Shown: positions 38,801 to 49,911, counted from the first letter of the stretch. The stretch: 64,000 nucleotides of DNA from Spisula solida (GCA_947247005.1 OX365944.1:5220501-5284500); one strand, 5' to 3'. Numbers and translations are program-made. Notes: generated from the sequence alone by a model not told the origin.

Positions 38801-41800
38801 ATTTTGATAAAATATCAGAACAGAACAGTTAATTGTCGTAAACAGTACAGTTTCTTGACAAAACAACAACCATATTAACAAAACATGTTTACACAATAGT
38901 CATGTAATGCATGATACGGTAACATAATAAGTACATAACAGTTACATTTTCAAACAAAAGATAAAACACTAATAATGATTATAACTCCATGTTGAGTGAT
39001 GTATGGGAGGCTATGTGAAAGAGCTAAACAGTGTTATCAATAATAGAATTTCCTATGATGATTGCTTGTGAATTAAATTTACCAAGATTTTTTAGTAGAC
39101 GTATGTCTTTCGATGTTATTATTTGTATGAATTTAAAAACACTTTGATGTCAGACAAAGTAAGGTTTAATAAATCATTCCCAATTGCATTATATATTAGG
39201 GCATATTATTACAAATTGGTATTTATCTTCAATATGGTTTGGATTACACAAAGTACAATAGCGTTCTGATCGTTCTACTCTATTTTGACCATAACTACCT
39301 CCTTCGATGCGTTGTCTCTGTGAATACATTCTCAGCCGTGATATGGCTATTCTCATTTTGTTTGGTAGATTTTCTAAATAATATTCAATTTACAAGTTTC
39401 TTTAAAATATCTATGTGTACACAGTGTATTGTTATCACGAACATTCTCATACCAGGACTGTTTAAAAACATATTAAACTCTATTTCTAAAAGTATTTTAA
39501 AAAGTTTTCATGTTAACACATTTTGTATTCATCGAGATAAAATAGATTTCTGATTCTTCGCCGAAAATGCTAGATAAAGTTTAAAATGTATGTCAAGACT
39601 TTCCGTGGTTGGCATTTTTTTCTCAGAAGTCGAAACATAGTTATTCATTTACCATACATACTCCTCAAATTGGCAGCAGTTCAATATTCTCGGACCTAAC
39701 TAAACTTATTATTGCCCTTAAAAAGTTCTTAGCCAACGACAAATCTTAAAACCATGATGAATAGAAGAATATTGAACCATTTCGCTACAAAATGAACACA
39801 TTTCATCTACTAAAATTTAAAGCACAAAGTCTGAGAGTCTAACGAATTGTTGCTTTGAGCAAACTCATGACCTTATGATCTGTATCAAGTTTATGTCATT
39901 ATGTTAACGACACTTATGCGCAAACAATAAAAGTTCAACTTTTCGATGATTCATAGTAGTAACTTTATTGATGAAACTGTTCTTGTTAAATAATGTTCAA
40001 ACTCTTGGCTAAATGATCGTCATAATTCCTAGCTTTGCGACCTGAACTTATTTGGGACTTTTGTTGAATATTTATTTCGATACTAATACAATGCTTAAAT
40101 ATTTGACGTGGCGCCAATTAATCCTCGTTTGCTTTCGTTATTGAACCGTAAGAATGTTTAATGAATTAAAATACCAACTCTGTTTGGACAACGGATAAGC
40201 ACGTAAATCAAGGACTCCGTGTTAAATGTTCTGAGCTATACCAATACTTGTTTACACGAAAACGGTATAAAAATAGTAATCGCTTACTGAGTAAGAGTAA
40301 AGAGCTAATATCGTACGACAATCGCACGACCGGCGTACGACGCTCATAAACATATATGTCTTTTTTCAAAATTCATACCATATAGTGCAATAGTAAGATA
40401 AAATCATATTCTTAGAGAAAAATGTGTATTTTGAAAACAACAAAACCTTTGTATAGCGACACACATTGGGAAACATATCATAACAGAGGTTGCTGCTCTA
40501 GAGAGGTAAATGTGTATACATATTAAATGGTTTCTTCTCGAAAAACATGTTTATGTTGCTTTAGAGAGGTTGTTTGCTCTGGAGAGGTTGCATTGTACAA
40601 ACATATGACAAATGCATTCAGCTACAAATTAAGATCTCGAGGTTGCCTGAATGTTCTCATACATGCATATCAACAACATATTTTAATCACTTAGCAGGTT
40701 ATAAAAATATCAACAATCATGTATGTTTTTATTCCATAATTAGTTACTTTAAATGGATACTTAGTAACAAAATACCAGTATAATCCAAGACTCTAAACAC
40801 GATTTATTAATTCATAAATATGTCCAACATTTTATGCACAAGGAAGCCATGATTTGAATTCGGAATCAACTGTTTTCTCTTTTATAACCTGTGGACGTCA
40901 AAAATATCTCGAAACAAACAAAGTCTAAAATATGCCGCGTTTGACAGCTGCGGACCACAAAATGCATTATTTTTATTATACATTGTATTGATTATGCATA
41001 CACGTAGTTCAGTTTAATACTAGTATTTCGCAAGTTCCTATTTGCAAAATAATATTATTATTCGAAAATTAAGAGTTCGGTTCGACGTTTTGATTAATTA
41101 TATCCAGCTGCTGAAACTTATTTTTAAACAAACTAATACTAGTAGTTCTACAATGCTATTATCGTACGACGGACGTACGTCGATCGTGCGACGGACGTGC
41201 GACAACTGTTCATCGTAAGGCTGTCGCGCGTCAATTGTTATGTCATGCGATCATCGCACGACCGTCGTACGTCCGTCGTGCGACGGACGCACAATAGTTC
41301 CCAAATATGCATCGTACGACAATTGTGACCGCTCCACAAAATTACCCGTTCCAGACGCAAGTCGTTTCATTTCGACGTAGATCAACAAGCGTCGTGCGAC
41401 GAAGAAATTCCTACGACAATTGTGAAAGGGTTTTTTCTCGCTATCAGTATCGAGCTACGGAATGTGATCACCAATTATCACAATAACCTTCGTTATCAGT
41501 ATACCAAATCGTACTAATTTGCCCAGCTCACTAAATGACGACATTGCATTTTACACGTAGTAATAAGGGGGTAATCCAGTCTAAGAATGGTGCAATCGGA
41601 ATGGTCCATACGGTATTAATTCTCCTTCGCAGTTATCTGCTTTGCTACTTTTAAAGACGGGTTAGTGAGATCTGAGTGGAACTACTTTTATTGTAGTGTT
41701 GTTGTCAAAGCCAATATTGCTTCAATACTATTTCTTTACACTTTTTCATGAAACTGTCATGTTAAATAGTGATGTTCTGCATTTTAAAGGTGGTTTAGTG

Positions 41801-44800
41801 AGATCTGAGGGAAATACCTTTATCGCGTATGTATGCGCATGTACATGTAATGTAATTGGGAGTTTTGGTTTTTCGATTTGGCCGTCTGCCAATTCGGATA
41901 GTCTGAGCCATTTGTATCATAGCTATGGCCTTGGGCTCCACCCAGGCTAAAATTATACTTGTATTGCTATTTACCGGTAGTGGCCATTCTTCAAGATCTT
42001 GAATACTATTTAGGTAAAGTGAAACACATGTGTGTTTTTGGTTTTTATTTCATTTAAACAACTTGCAATTTGTATATTACAGCCCAAACTTTGACCTATA
42101 CGACCTTGACCTTAGCCATTGGAGAGCTTACGCTGGACAATACAACATTTCTACCACTGATCCACACGAGAAGTATTATCATATCAAGAGAGTTGTCATA
42201 CATCCTGGATACAACGTCACTTCATTGGAGAATGACATTGCTCTTGTTATTACATCAGCACCAATCGCGTAAGACATTTTATTGTTTGGAAACATCAATG
42301 TTGTAACATGTATTTAACTAGCGCAAATGGTTTGGCATAATCTACGAATTAAATCCGAAATAACCTTTTTGGAACATTTGAATTGTCACTAGTGTAATTT
42401 GGCATGAACAGACACAAAACTGAAAATGTAGGCTATACAACATATGTCAAAAAGGGAACAATTGCAAAAAGCAACACTAGAAGTAGAAACCGCAAATCAC
42501 ACAGCAACACACAATTATCAGTTAGATAAAATGAAACAGTTACAAAATCACGACTAGAAACTCTGACAGCCAGCCGCATCAGTCAATCAAACATAACATA
42601 GCCGCTAACAAACAAGTTTTAACGAATCACAATGACAACCACTCTTCACAATAATTTCCCTCAAGAGAGAAGACTCAGTAACATAATCTTTTTGTACATG
42701 ACATATTCTGTTCATGGGTCTCCGAACTTGTAATTGGATGAGCATGTGCACTCCGGTGGAAGATAATACAGATGTGTGATTGAACCCTTACTGCTCCATC
42801 TCTATTACACTCACAGCTATGTTACTAACAGGAAATATCAATTGTACATTGTAAAACAAATGCCGATGATTTTTAATAATTTCTTAAACATTGACCCGAA
42901 TGTTAATGAACGTTTGCATCATTGTTTAAACGCTTTGTGAAATTCAGTGTGAACATCAGAATGAATTGAATGATAACCTTGCCTGTATGTACATCTGCCA
43001 ATAACATCTTATATATTCAGTTTCAATGACCACACCCTTGCAGCATGTATTCCAGATGCCTCACACACATATACTGTTGGTGAAGTTTGTTATTTGCCTG
43101 GATGGGGAAGCACAGCCAGTAAGTATATTGTTATGTCATAATCAAACGTTTAGACACAATATAAAACTATTGTTCATTTTTATAACTATTATACAGTGTG
43201 TTAAAATGTACTTCCTTGTTAAGGAGTATATTACTATTGAGGAACTAAAGAAGTTCACATTTTACACCTTCTATGTGAGTCATAAAATGAATATACGCAA
43301 AGTTTGTATGCTGTTAAAGGTATGTTCGAGTCATTTTTATCATCTCTTATAACTCACATTAATTTTGGATGAGTGGCGACACTACATGTTTTATTATCAC
43401 ATGTTGTATGTAGTTACATTTTGTGATTGTGTTGATGAGATGTAAATAAACTATTTATCTTATCTATAATGTCACGTGCGTATATGCCAGTCAAATACTA
43501 TTGGGAAACTATTTTTACTAAATTTAATTGATCTGAATCGACTTACCTTTTGCTATTCCATAGAAGAAATGTTGATTTATTCACAGCTACGCAACATGTA
43601 TAAGGCTAGTCTAATAATGGATACAAATCGTATAAATATGTTCCCTTATATTTTTACTTTAACCTTATTCGAACCAATGACCACAACGACATCGACTCCT
43701 AGTTCTGAAATGACACCAATCATACCGTGCCACCCAAACAGCTCCAATAAAGAGTTGCTCAAATGACGCCTAAGTGGTCGTTGTTAGCACAGTACAAGGC
43801 GGGTATAGCACGGGGAAATATTGTCTTATCTGATTCATCTCGGATAATTGTAACTACTTTTTACAGACCTTCACGGGTTTTAAATATTTAATTGATATCT
43901 AATGCCCCAGACATGAAAGCCAGGTGATAAGTTTCTGCGAGGCATGTAAGTAGCTAAAATTATCAGAGATAATAAATTAGGCTTAAAAACATTTATTGGA
44001 CACAGGTCTGTGACAAAGTGCATTTTTTAAAGATAGTCTTAGACTCTTAATTATGTCTCGCAGACATTTTGTTGTCTCGTTTTCAAGACAGACGTACTAT
44101 TATGTATACCCCAAGCGCTTGAACCAAGCCAATAACTGTCTTAATTAATTAATAAAAAATGTATTCATGAGTACATACTGACTGACAACGCCATTATCAC
44201 TTTTTAGCAACCGGAAATGAAGAAGTATTAAATCAGGTAGATTTACCCATCTTGGACGACAGTGTTTGTACGAGTGAATTCCCAGTGTTCCTTACAGCCA
44301 CAGAAATCTGTGCTGGATACAAGAACCAAGGAAAGGATTGGTGCGGGGTAAGTGTACGGATTGGGTTTGGTAGAGTGTTGGGTGTTTAAGGTGTCGAAGT
44401 TTTGCAGCAGTTTATATTCGGTTTTTTCTTGCTCATTTTTATGTTTGTCCTTTAACTTGTGATCTGTGATGTTTCTGTTGAGCTGATTCCAACAAAGCCA
44501 GTATCATGTATTTGGCAACTCAACAGGACACGATAACCGTTGCACAGTTATACTGTCTTCCTCGGAACCCTTTATTACGTAATTCTGCTTAACTTTATTT
44601 TTTCGTTAATTCATGCAGATCTTCGTTTCCTCTATGGGTATGGCTCAGTGTGCGTTTGGTCGTTTATAATAAGCAATCACCTGTGTAGGAGAAAAACCCT
44701 CACTTTAACGGTTGAACTGTGCAAAAATAATATTAAACATGAAAAGTTGCTTGAGATGTGATACTGAACATTTCGAATGCTTGCTCTGTTTATAGGATGA

Positions 44801-45690
44801 TATCGGAGGTCCATTGATGTGCAAAGATCAGAGTGGTGCATGGTATATTCAAGGTAAAGTACATGTATTCTAGCTCCCTCGAAGCCGGCGGTTATTAGCC
44901 AATTAGGCAGGGAGTAAGCAGGATGAAAACGCGCTTACTGCTGTCACATTCTAACGCAAACAACATGTATTCGAGTTCATCGTCTATGACACATTATTGC
45001 GAAGTCGTTAAATGTGACATCTGTTAGATCGGTTGACTTCGCGGTCCTTTCGTGACATTGTCTATGTCATAGCTCATACCTGTAGATAAGTTATCAGTTG
45101 CCCAGATGGCAATTCAGTAGTTTAGTATTCAAGGAGGGCTGGTTATTTAAACTTAATGTCGGTATATCACTGAAACATTGTAACTAAGTAAAAGATAAAA
45201 AATGAAAATAAGCTTTAAAACATTTCATTTCCTTCCATGTCAAACTCGGTTAAACTCGTAAATGATTTGAATGCAATTACTCAAAGACACTGAAAAGTGT
45301 ACCAGATAGGCGTTTCCGTTATGCACGATTATACATTCTATGCAATTGAATAATAAAACAATCATTTCCGTTATTTAATTATTAAATGTAATCTGAAGAA
45401 GACTATAGTTAAGTCTAAAGCTCATTATTTCTGTATTTTTGTTTCAAAAAGAGACATATGCACTTGAACACGAACACGTTTGTACTAGACAAAACACGAT
45501 GAAGTAAGATGGCCATTGTTGCAAATACTACATGCCTTGTGTTAACCATCTCAGTTATGTTTTAGGTTTGGCTTCATCAGGTGGTGACTGCCAAAAAGCC
45601 GATCAACCTAGTGTGTTTGAAGACGTGACCCAGTACTCTGACTGGATCAAAAACACCATGGAACAAGCCGGTTACCCATATCAATATTAG
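32862..45690 (+). CDS. Secreted non-catalytic serine protease homolog 2 (S1/chymotrypsin fold)
   Basis: Eight coding exons: 32862-32913, 36207-36295, 37348-37439, 42083-42268, 43021-43118, 44208-44347, 44796-44853, 45566-45690. Each has the same length and phase as in homolog 1, with GT-AG borders, giving 840 nt (279 residues). By hand I count about 29 amino-acid differences (about 90% identity), 17 of them in exons 3-4. It has the same signal peptide type, a TNR-IVGG activation site, and the same lesions: TSAQHF (His57 to Gln, Cys58 to His; Cys42 is lost too) and CGDDIGGP (Ser195 to Ile, Gly193 to Asp). Asp102 and four disulfide pairs are kept, and the sequons are NIS and NVT. Unlike homolog 1 the residue after Ile-Gly is Gly, as in active proteases. 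Introns total about 12 kb, against 5.9 kb in homolog 1, because of element insertions. Confidence 0.9.
33286..34176. mobile_element. Pogo/Tigger-type MITE in intron 1 of homolog 2
   Basis: CAGTCAGATCTCGTTACAAC at the left pairs with GTTGTATCGAGATCTGACTG at the right, and TA borders both ends (33284-33285 and 34177-34178). GTTATAACGA(C) subterminal repeats occur near both ends. CAGTCAGA-type termini with TA duplication are typical of pogo-like Tc1/mariner elements. No transposase remains in the 891 bp. A TTAC microsatellite of about six units lies at 33789-33812. Confidence 0.8.
34223..34740. mobile_element. TTAA-flanked MITE family D, copy 1
   Basis: Ends are TTAAAGGTGCTGCCTCA and, inverted, TGAGGTAGCACCTTTAA. 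TTAA at each border suggests a piggyBac- or Kolobok-type integration. The interior shares TGCAAAAATAAAATAAAATT and GGTATTAATACCC-like words with copies at 36660 and 49361. It has no ORF of its own. Confidence 0.8.
34899..35458. mobile_element. Dispersed repeat family C, copy with inverted ends
   Basis: The left end (GACAAGGAAGGTAGCTCTTA, then AACCAGCCGTGCACAGAAAA) is answered in inverse at 35419-35458 (TGTGCTCGGCTGGTTCTGTT, then ACTGCTTTCCCT). The inverted similarity is about 45 bases. The interior carries repeated CAACACACAACCGAACGA-like words. It lies in intron 1 of homolog 2. Confidence 0.65.
36660..37210. mobile_element. TTAA-flanked MITE family D, copy 2 (inverted)
   Basis: TTAAAGGTGCTGACTCACAG at the left and GTGAGGGAGCACCTTTAA at the right. 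Inside, the order of shared words is reversed relative to copies 1 and 3, so it inserted in the other orientation. It is 551 bp long and lies in intron 2 of homolog 2. Confidence 0.8.
37470..38500 (+). mobile_element. Mariner-like transposon remnant in intron 3 of homolog 2
   Basis: CAGGGTGTCCAAAAAGAAA at the left and its inverse at the right delimit 1031 bp, with TA immediately to the left; the right flank is TT. Plus-strand coding remnants of a mariner-type transposase lie at 37964-38299. The element is decayed and shorter than an intact mariner. Confidence 0.75.
37964..38299 (+). pseudogene. C-terminal part of a mariner-type transposase
   Basis: The 111-codon frame contains [19 protein letters not shown], the region with the third catalytic Asp of mariner/Tc1 transposases (W-P-A-x-S-P-D-L-N). 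The upstream segment [18 protein letters not shown] aligns with the place where a DNAPxH motif with the second Asp normally stands, and that Asp is gone. The N-terminal half is not recognisable. It cannot be an active transposase. Confidence 0.7.
38541..39560 (-). mobile_element. LINE remnant with TAA-repeat tail in intron 3 of homolog 2
   Basis: The plus-strand start is an ATA/TAA microsatellite followed by CGACTTTATTTTAAGAGGCG, which matches the 3' region of the truncated LINE at 29651. On the minus strand at about 39380-39119 an open stretch reads [13 protein letters not shown], then [18 protein letters not shown] and IICP, ending in TAA. This is the C-x2-C ... H/Q-F ... C-P pattern at the C-terminus of many non-LTR reverse transcriptases. 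The insertion is in the same orientation as the copy at 29651. Confidence 0.65.
41161..41410. other. CpG-rich cluster of CGTACGAC / CGTGCGAC words
   Basis: Inside an AT-rich intron, about a dozen octamers of the type CGT(A/G)CGAC or their complement occur within 250 bases, and the blocks at 41163-41205 and 41250-41290 are inverted copies of each other. A related outlier block sits at 40311-40342. Together they could form a cruciform or be subterminal repeats of a DNA element spanning about 40.3-41.4 kb. No transposase is visible. Confidence 0.45.
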
Positions 45691-45757
45691 AATGTCATTC
45701 TAGTCAGTACATGAGTTAGAAGTCGATATTTCTTACATCGTAAATACAAATGAAACT

Positions 45758-45763
45758 AATAAA
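45758..45763 (+). terminator. Poly(A) signal of protease homolog 2
   Basis: AATAAA (within CTAATAAAAAC) lies 68 bases after the stop codon, nearly the same spacing as the signal after homolog 1. Confidence 0.6.
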
Positions 45764-46001
45764 AACAATTAATATCACGACATCGCAAATTGAGTTGTTT
45801 TTTGTCTTGTTAAATTATTTTTGTTATACTTGTTACCGGGTAGTCGATAGGATAATGCTCTTGAGTACAGGTCGAGAGATCCCTGGTTCGATAGTCGACT
45901 GGGACATTTCTGAAATGCTTTGCAATGCTTACAACCCAACTAGAGATGCATTTGTTGATACGTCAGGTAGTACCGTCGGCATCTTTGCTGTGCTGTGCTT
46001 T

Positions 46002-48135
46002 AACTAATACCCGTAACGCTGTTACTACTGCACGTAATGCTGTGACTTATACATGTAATGATGTAACTACTACACGTAATGCTGTAACTACTACAAGTAA
46101 TGATGTAACTACTGCACGTAATGATGTAACTACTGCAAGTAATGATGTAACTACTGCACGTAATGATGTAACTACTGCACGTAATGCTGTAACTACTACA
46201 AGTAATGATGTAACTACTGCACGTAATGCTGTAACTACTGCAAGTAATGATGTAACTACTGCACGTAATGATGTAACTACTGCACGTAATGCTGTAACAA
46301 CTGCACGTAATGATGTAACTTATACATGTAATGATGTAACTAATACATGTAATGATGTAACTTATACAAGTAACGCTGTAACTACTGCACGTAATGCTGT
46401 AACTACTGCACGTAATGCTGTAACTACTGCACGTAATGCTGTAACTACTGCACGTAATGCTGTAACTACTGCAAGTAATGCTGTAACTACTACAAGTAAT
46501 GATGTAAATACTGCACGTAATGCTGTAACTACTACACGTAATGATGTAACTACTGCACGTAATGCTGTAACTACTACAAGTAATGATGTAAATACTGCAC
46601 GTAATGCTGTAACTACTACACGTAATGATGTAAATACTGCACGTAATGCTGTAACTACTACACGTAATGCTGTAACTACTGCACGTAATGATGTAACTAC
46701 TGCAAGTAATGATGAAACTACTGCAAGTAATGCTGTAACTACTGTACGTAATGCTGTAACTACTACAAGTAATGATGTAAATACTGCACGTAATGCTGTA
46801 ACTACTACACGTAATGCTGTAACTACTGCACGTAATGATGTAACTACTGCAAGTAATGATGAAACTACTGCAAGTAATGCTGTAACTACTGCACGTAATG
46901 CTGTAACTACTACACGTAATGGTGTAACTACTGTACGTAATGCTGTAACTACTACACGTAATGATGAAACTACTGCAAGTAATGCTGTAACTACTGTACG
47001 TAATGATGTAACTACTGCACGTAATGATGTAACTACTGCAAGTAATGATGTAACTACTACACGTAATGCTGTAACTACTGCACGTAATGATGTAACTACT
47101 GCACGTAATGATGTAACTACTACACGTAATGATGTAACTACTGCACGTAATGATGTAACTACTGCACGTAATGCTGTAACTACTACAAGTAATGATGTAA
47201 ATACTGCACGTAATGCTGTAACTGCTACACGTAATGCTGTAACTACTGCACGTAATGATGTAACTACTGCAAGTAATGATGTAACTACTACAAGTAATGA
47301 TGTAAATACTGCACGTAATGCTGTAACTACTACAAGTAATGATGTAAATACTGCACGTAATGCTGTAACTGCTACACGTAATGATGTAACTACTGCACGT
47401 AATGCTGTTACTACTGCAAGTAATGATGTAACTACTGCACGTAATGATGTAACTACTGCAAGTAATGCTGTAACTACTACACGTAATGATGTAACTACTG
47501 CACGTAATGATGTAACTACTGCACGTAATGCTGTTACTACTGCAAGTAATGATGTAACTATTGCACGTAATGATGTAACTACTGCAAGTAATGATGTAAC
47601 TACTACACGTAATGCTGTAACTACTGCAAGTAATGATGTAAATACTGCACGTAATGCTGTAACTACTGCAAGTAATGATGTAACTACTGCACGTTATGCT
47701 GTTACTACTGCAAGTAATGATGTAACTATTGCACGTAATGCTGTAACTACTGCAAGTAATGATGTAACTACTGCACGTCATGCTGTTACTACTGCAAGTA
47801 ATGATGTAACTACTGTAAGTAATGATGTAACTACTGCACGTAATGATGTAACTACTGCCGTAATGCTGTTACTACTGCAAGTAATGCTGTTACTACTGCA
47901 AGTAATGATGTAACTACTGTAAGTAATGATGTAACTACTGCAAGTAATGATGTAACTACTGCAAGTAATGATGTAACTACTGTAAGTAATGATGTAACTA
48001 CTGTAAGTAATGATGTAACTACTGCAAGTAATGATGTAACTACTGCACGTAATGCTGTAACTACTGCACGTAATGATGTAACTAATACACGTAATGCTGG
48101 ATCTACTGCACGTAATGCTGTTACTACTGCACATA
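46002..48135. repeat. 21-bp minisatellite, about 100 units
   Basis: The unit is GTAACTACTGCACGTAATGA plus T. Variation is almost confined to a few positions: GCA or ACA, CGT or AGT, GAT or GCT, and ACT or AAT. The variants alternate in short higher-order patterns. Because 21 is a multiple of three and the unit lacks stops in several frames, both strands show very long ORFs (662 codons on plus with repeats of VTTARND, 593 on minus). A one-base deletion in a unit near 47858 breaks the plus frame. The array starts about 310 bases after the stop of homolog 2. Confidence 0.9.
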
Positions 48136-48259
48136 CTAACGAATGTACCACACGAAGGTTGGACAGAACGTAATGATGAATGTACTGCAAACATCGACAA
48201 TAATCATATGCAGGCAGCAAAGGCGTCCCACACACTTTTTTCATCGTGTTTTCATAGTA

Positions 48260-48327
48260 GGGGAATTTGCTCAAGTGGTAGAGCGCTAGCATATGAGAGG
48301 GATCGCGATCGATACCCGGATTCTCCA
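48260..48327 (+). pseudogene. tRNA-Ala-like pseudogene
   Basis: GGGGAATTTGCTCAAGTGGT at the left and GATTCTCCA at the right pair as an acceptor stem, and the D-arm and GATCGATACCC T-loop region resemble tRNA-Ala(AGC). The anticodon arm is about five bases short (GCGCTAGCATATGAGAG) and cannot form a normal loop. It is therefore a pseudogene or a tRNA-derived repeat. Confidence 0.55.
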
Positions 48328-48759
48328 GTTTAATTAAATTTATAATTATTTTCATTACGATAATTTTAAATAGCTTGAAAGCAGCGTTTCCATTATTTCA
48401 GATTGTGTAAAAAGGGTAACACAAGACACTGTAACAGAGAGTTTCTAAAATCATATGATTAAGTAACAGGATCTGTACTCTAGACGTATTACACCCGTGC
48501 ATATGGGTTTCAAGCATTATAAGGAACTTGCTATCAAATTTCAATATTTGGGATTTAACTACCATATACAGGAGCTATATTGTGTATACAGTATTTGATG
48601 AGTAATATTGTGTATGAATTGGGGAGCAGTTTATTACACAGTATTTGCTTATTGATGTTAACTCGGTCTATCTCGAGTTTTACTTACGATACGTTAAATT
48701 TACCGGTTACATTGTGTATCAGGTAGCTTGATTGATTCCATATTTAGCCAAAATCTACA

Positions 48760-48840
48760 GGTAGCGTGGCCGAGCGGTCTAAGGCGCTGGTTTTAGGCAC
48801 CAGTCTCTTCGGAGGCGTGGGTTCGAATCCCACCGCTGCC
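48760..48840 (+). tRNA. tRNA-Leu (anticodon UAG)
   Basis: Acceptor arms GGTAGCG and CGCTGCC pair fully (one G-T). The D-arm is TGGCCGAGCGGTCTAAGGC, the anticodon stem CTGGT/ACCAG encloses TTTAGGC with anticodon TAG, a long variable arm TCTCTTCGGAGG follows, and the T-arm is GTGGGTTCGAATCCCAC. The long variable arm is diagnostic of a class II tRNA and the TAG anticodon of leucine. There is no intron. A-box and B-box promoters are intact and a TTTT terminator follows at 48853. Confidence 0.95.
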
Positions 48841-49360
48841 AAATACTTTATACTTTTTTCTATTTATTGTAACATTTACCTGAAATAAGGATACAGTTTT
48901 CTATATATCAGCACATATAGTGCCGGAAATAACTATAGACTTATCAATCATTAAACATGCATAATATAAACACAGCTCGGTTGACTGACCGCTTGCAATC
49001 AGTGTTAATTTAAAGAGTATATTATTAAAGCATGCCCTGGAACTAAAGTGTCTCGAATAGCAATCAAATTGGTATCATTTTAATGCCTAAGTCAAATAAT
49101 AAAAACCCTGTAAAAAATACGAAATATCCTGCTATTTTAAAAAAAAACATATTTCAAGAATAACTAAATATCGTTGTTGTCAATAAAAGGCTGACAGACA
49201 TATAATATATATTTATATAAAAAATATCGAAGCGCGCGTTATAGAGTACAATTTTAAGTCAAATTCTTCTTTAACTTTTCGATAATAGTTGGTTTTACAA
49301 GTGATAAACGAAATTTTGTTGTATGCAAACCAAGACACTCCAGATTCTGGGCATCTCCCT
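48841..49360. other. AT-rich spacer after the tRNA gene
   Basis: Apart from the short T-run that should terminate the tRNA transcript, nothing recognisable is seen here. Confidence 0.35.
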
Positions 49361-49911
49361 TTAAAGGGACTGCCTCACATATTGGTGTATTGCAAAAATA
49401 AAATAAAATTGTCAAATATTCGCGTAATTTTGGTATAGTTGCCTGTATATCCCAGAAACAACCACACTGGCATCTAAAAAAACTTGAAAAACTTCGGCAT
49501 TTTGAAGTTATTTAGTATTTTTACATAAAACATTCTATATGGTATTAATACCCTATAGAATTAACACTACTATTACTTAATCTGCCTGAAATTTGTCCAC
49601 ATTTTATGAAAACGAATCGAAAAACAAACCAAATACATAACTGATGTTTACGCTGTAGTTTGTTGATGTTACAGTTCAATCATGTGTGAATTACATAATT
49701 CACAAAGCATGTTGGAAGGAAATTTAGCGATTTTTTTTTTCAAGAAAAAAAACCTCAGTGGGCGATATCGAGAGTGGTTTAAATTTGCTCATCTGCACCA
49801 AATCTTTCATAAAGCAACATTCAGTGGCTTTCAATTACATCAATACTTGGTTAGGTTGGAAAATCACGATATACAAAAATTTAAAGCCAATCTGTAAGGC
49901 AGCACCTTTAA
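49361..49911. mobile_element. TTAA-flanked MITE family D, copy 3
   Basis: TTAAAGGGACTGCCTCACAT at the left and AAGGCAGCACCTTTAA at the right, with TTAA at both borders. It is 551 bp long, the same length as copy 2, and in the same orientation as copy 1. It lies between the tRNA-Leu gene and its pseudogene. Confidence 0.8.

Noticed and set aside
45836..45905. tRNA-like stretch with GGTTCGATAGTC
   Set aside because: A-box and B-box words are present, but acceptor and T stems do not close. It may be a tRNA-derived relic but cannot be supported.
45925..47913. 662-codon plus ORF and 593-codon antisense ORF over the 21-bp array
   Set aside because: Both follow automatically from a stop-free 21-bp period. 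They have no start context, domain or composition beyond the repeat, and the plus frame breaks at a one-base deletion in the array.
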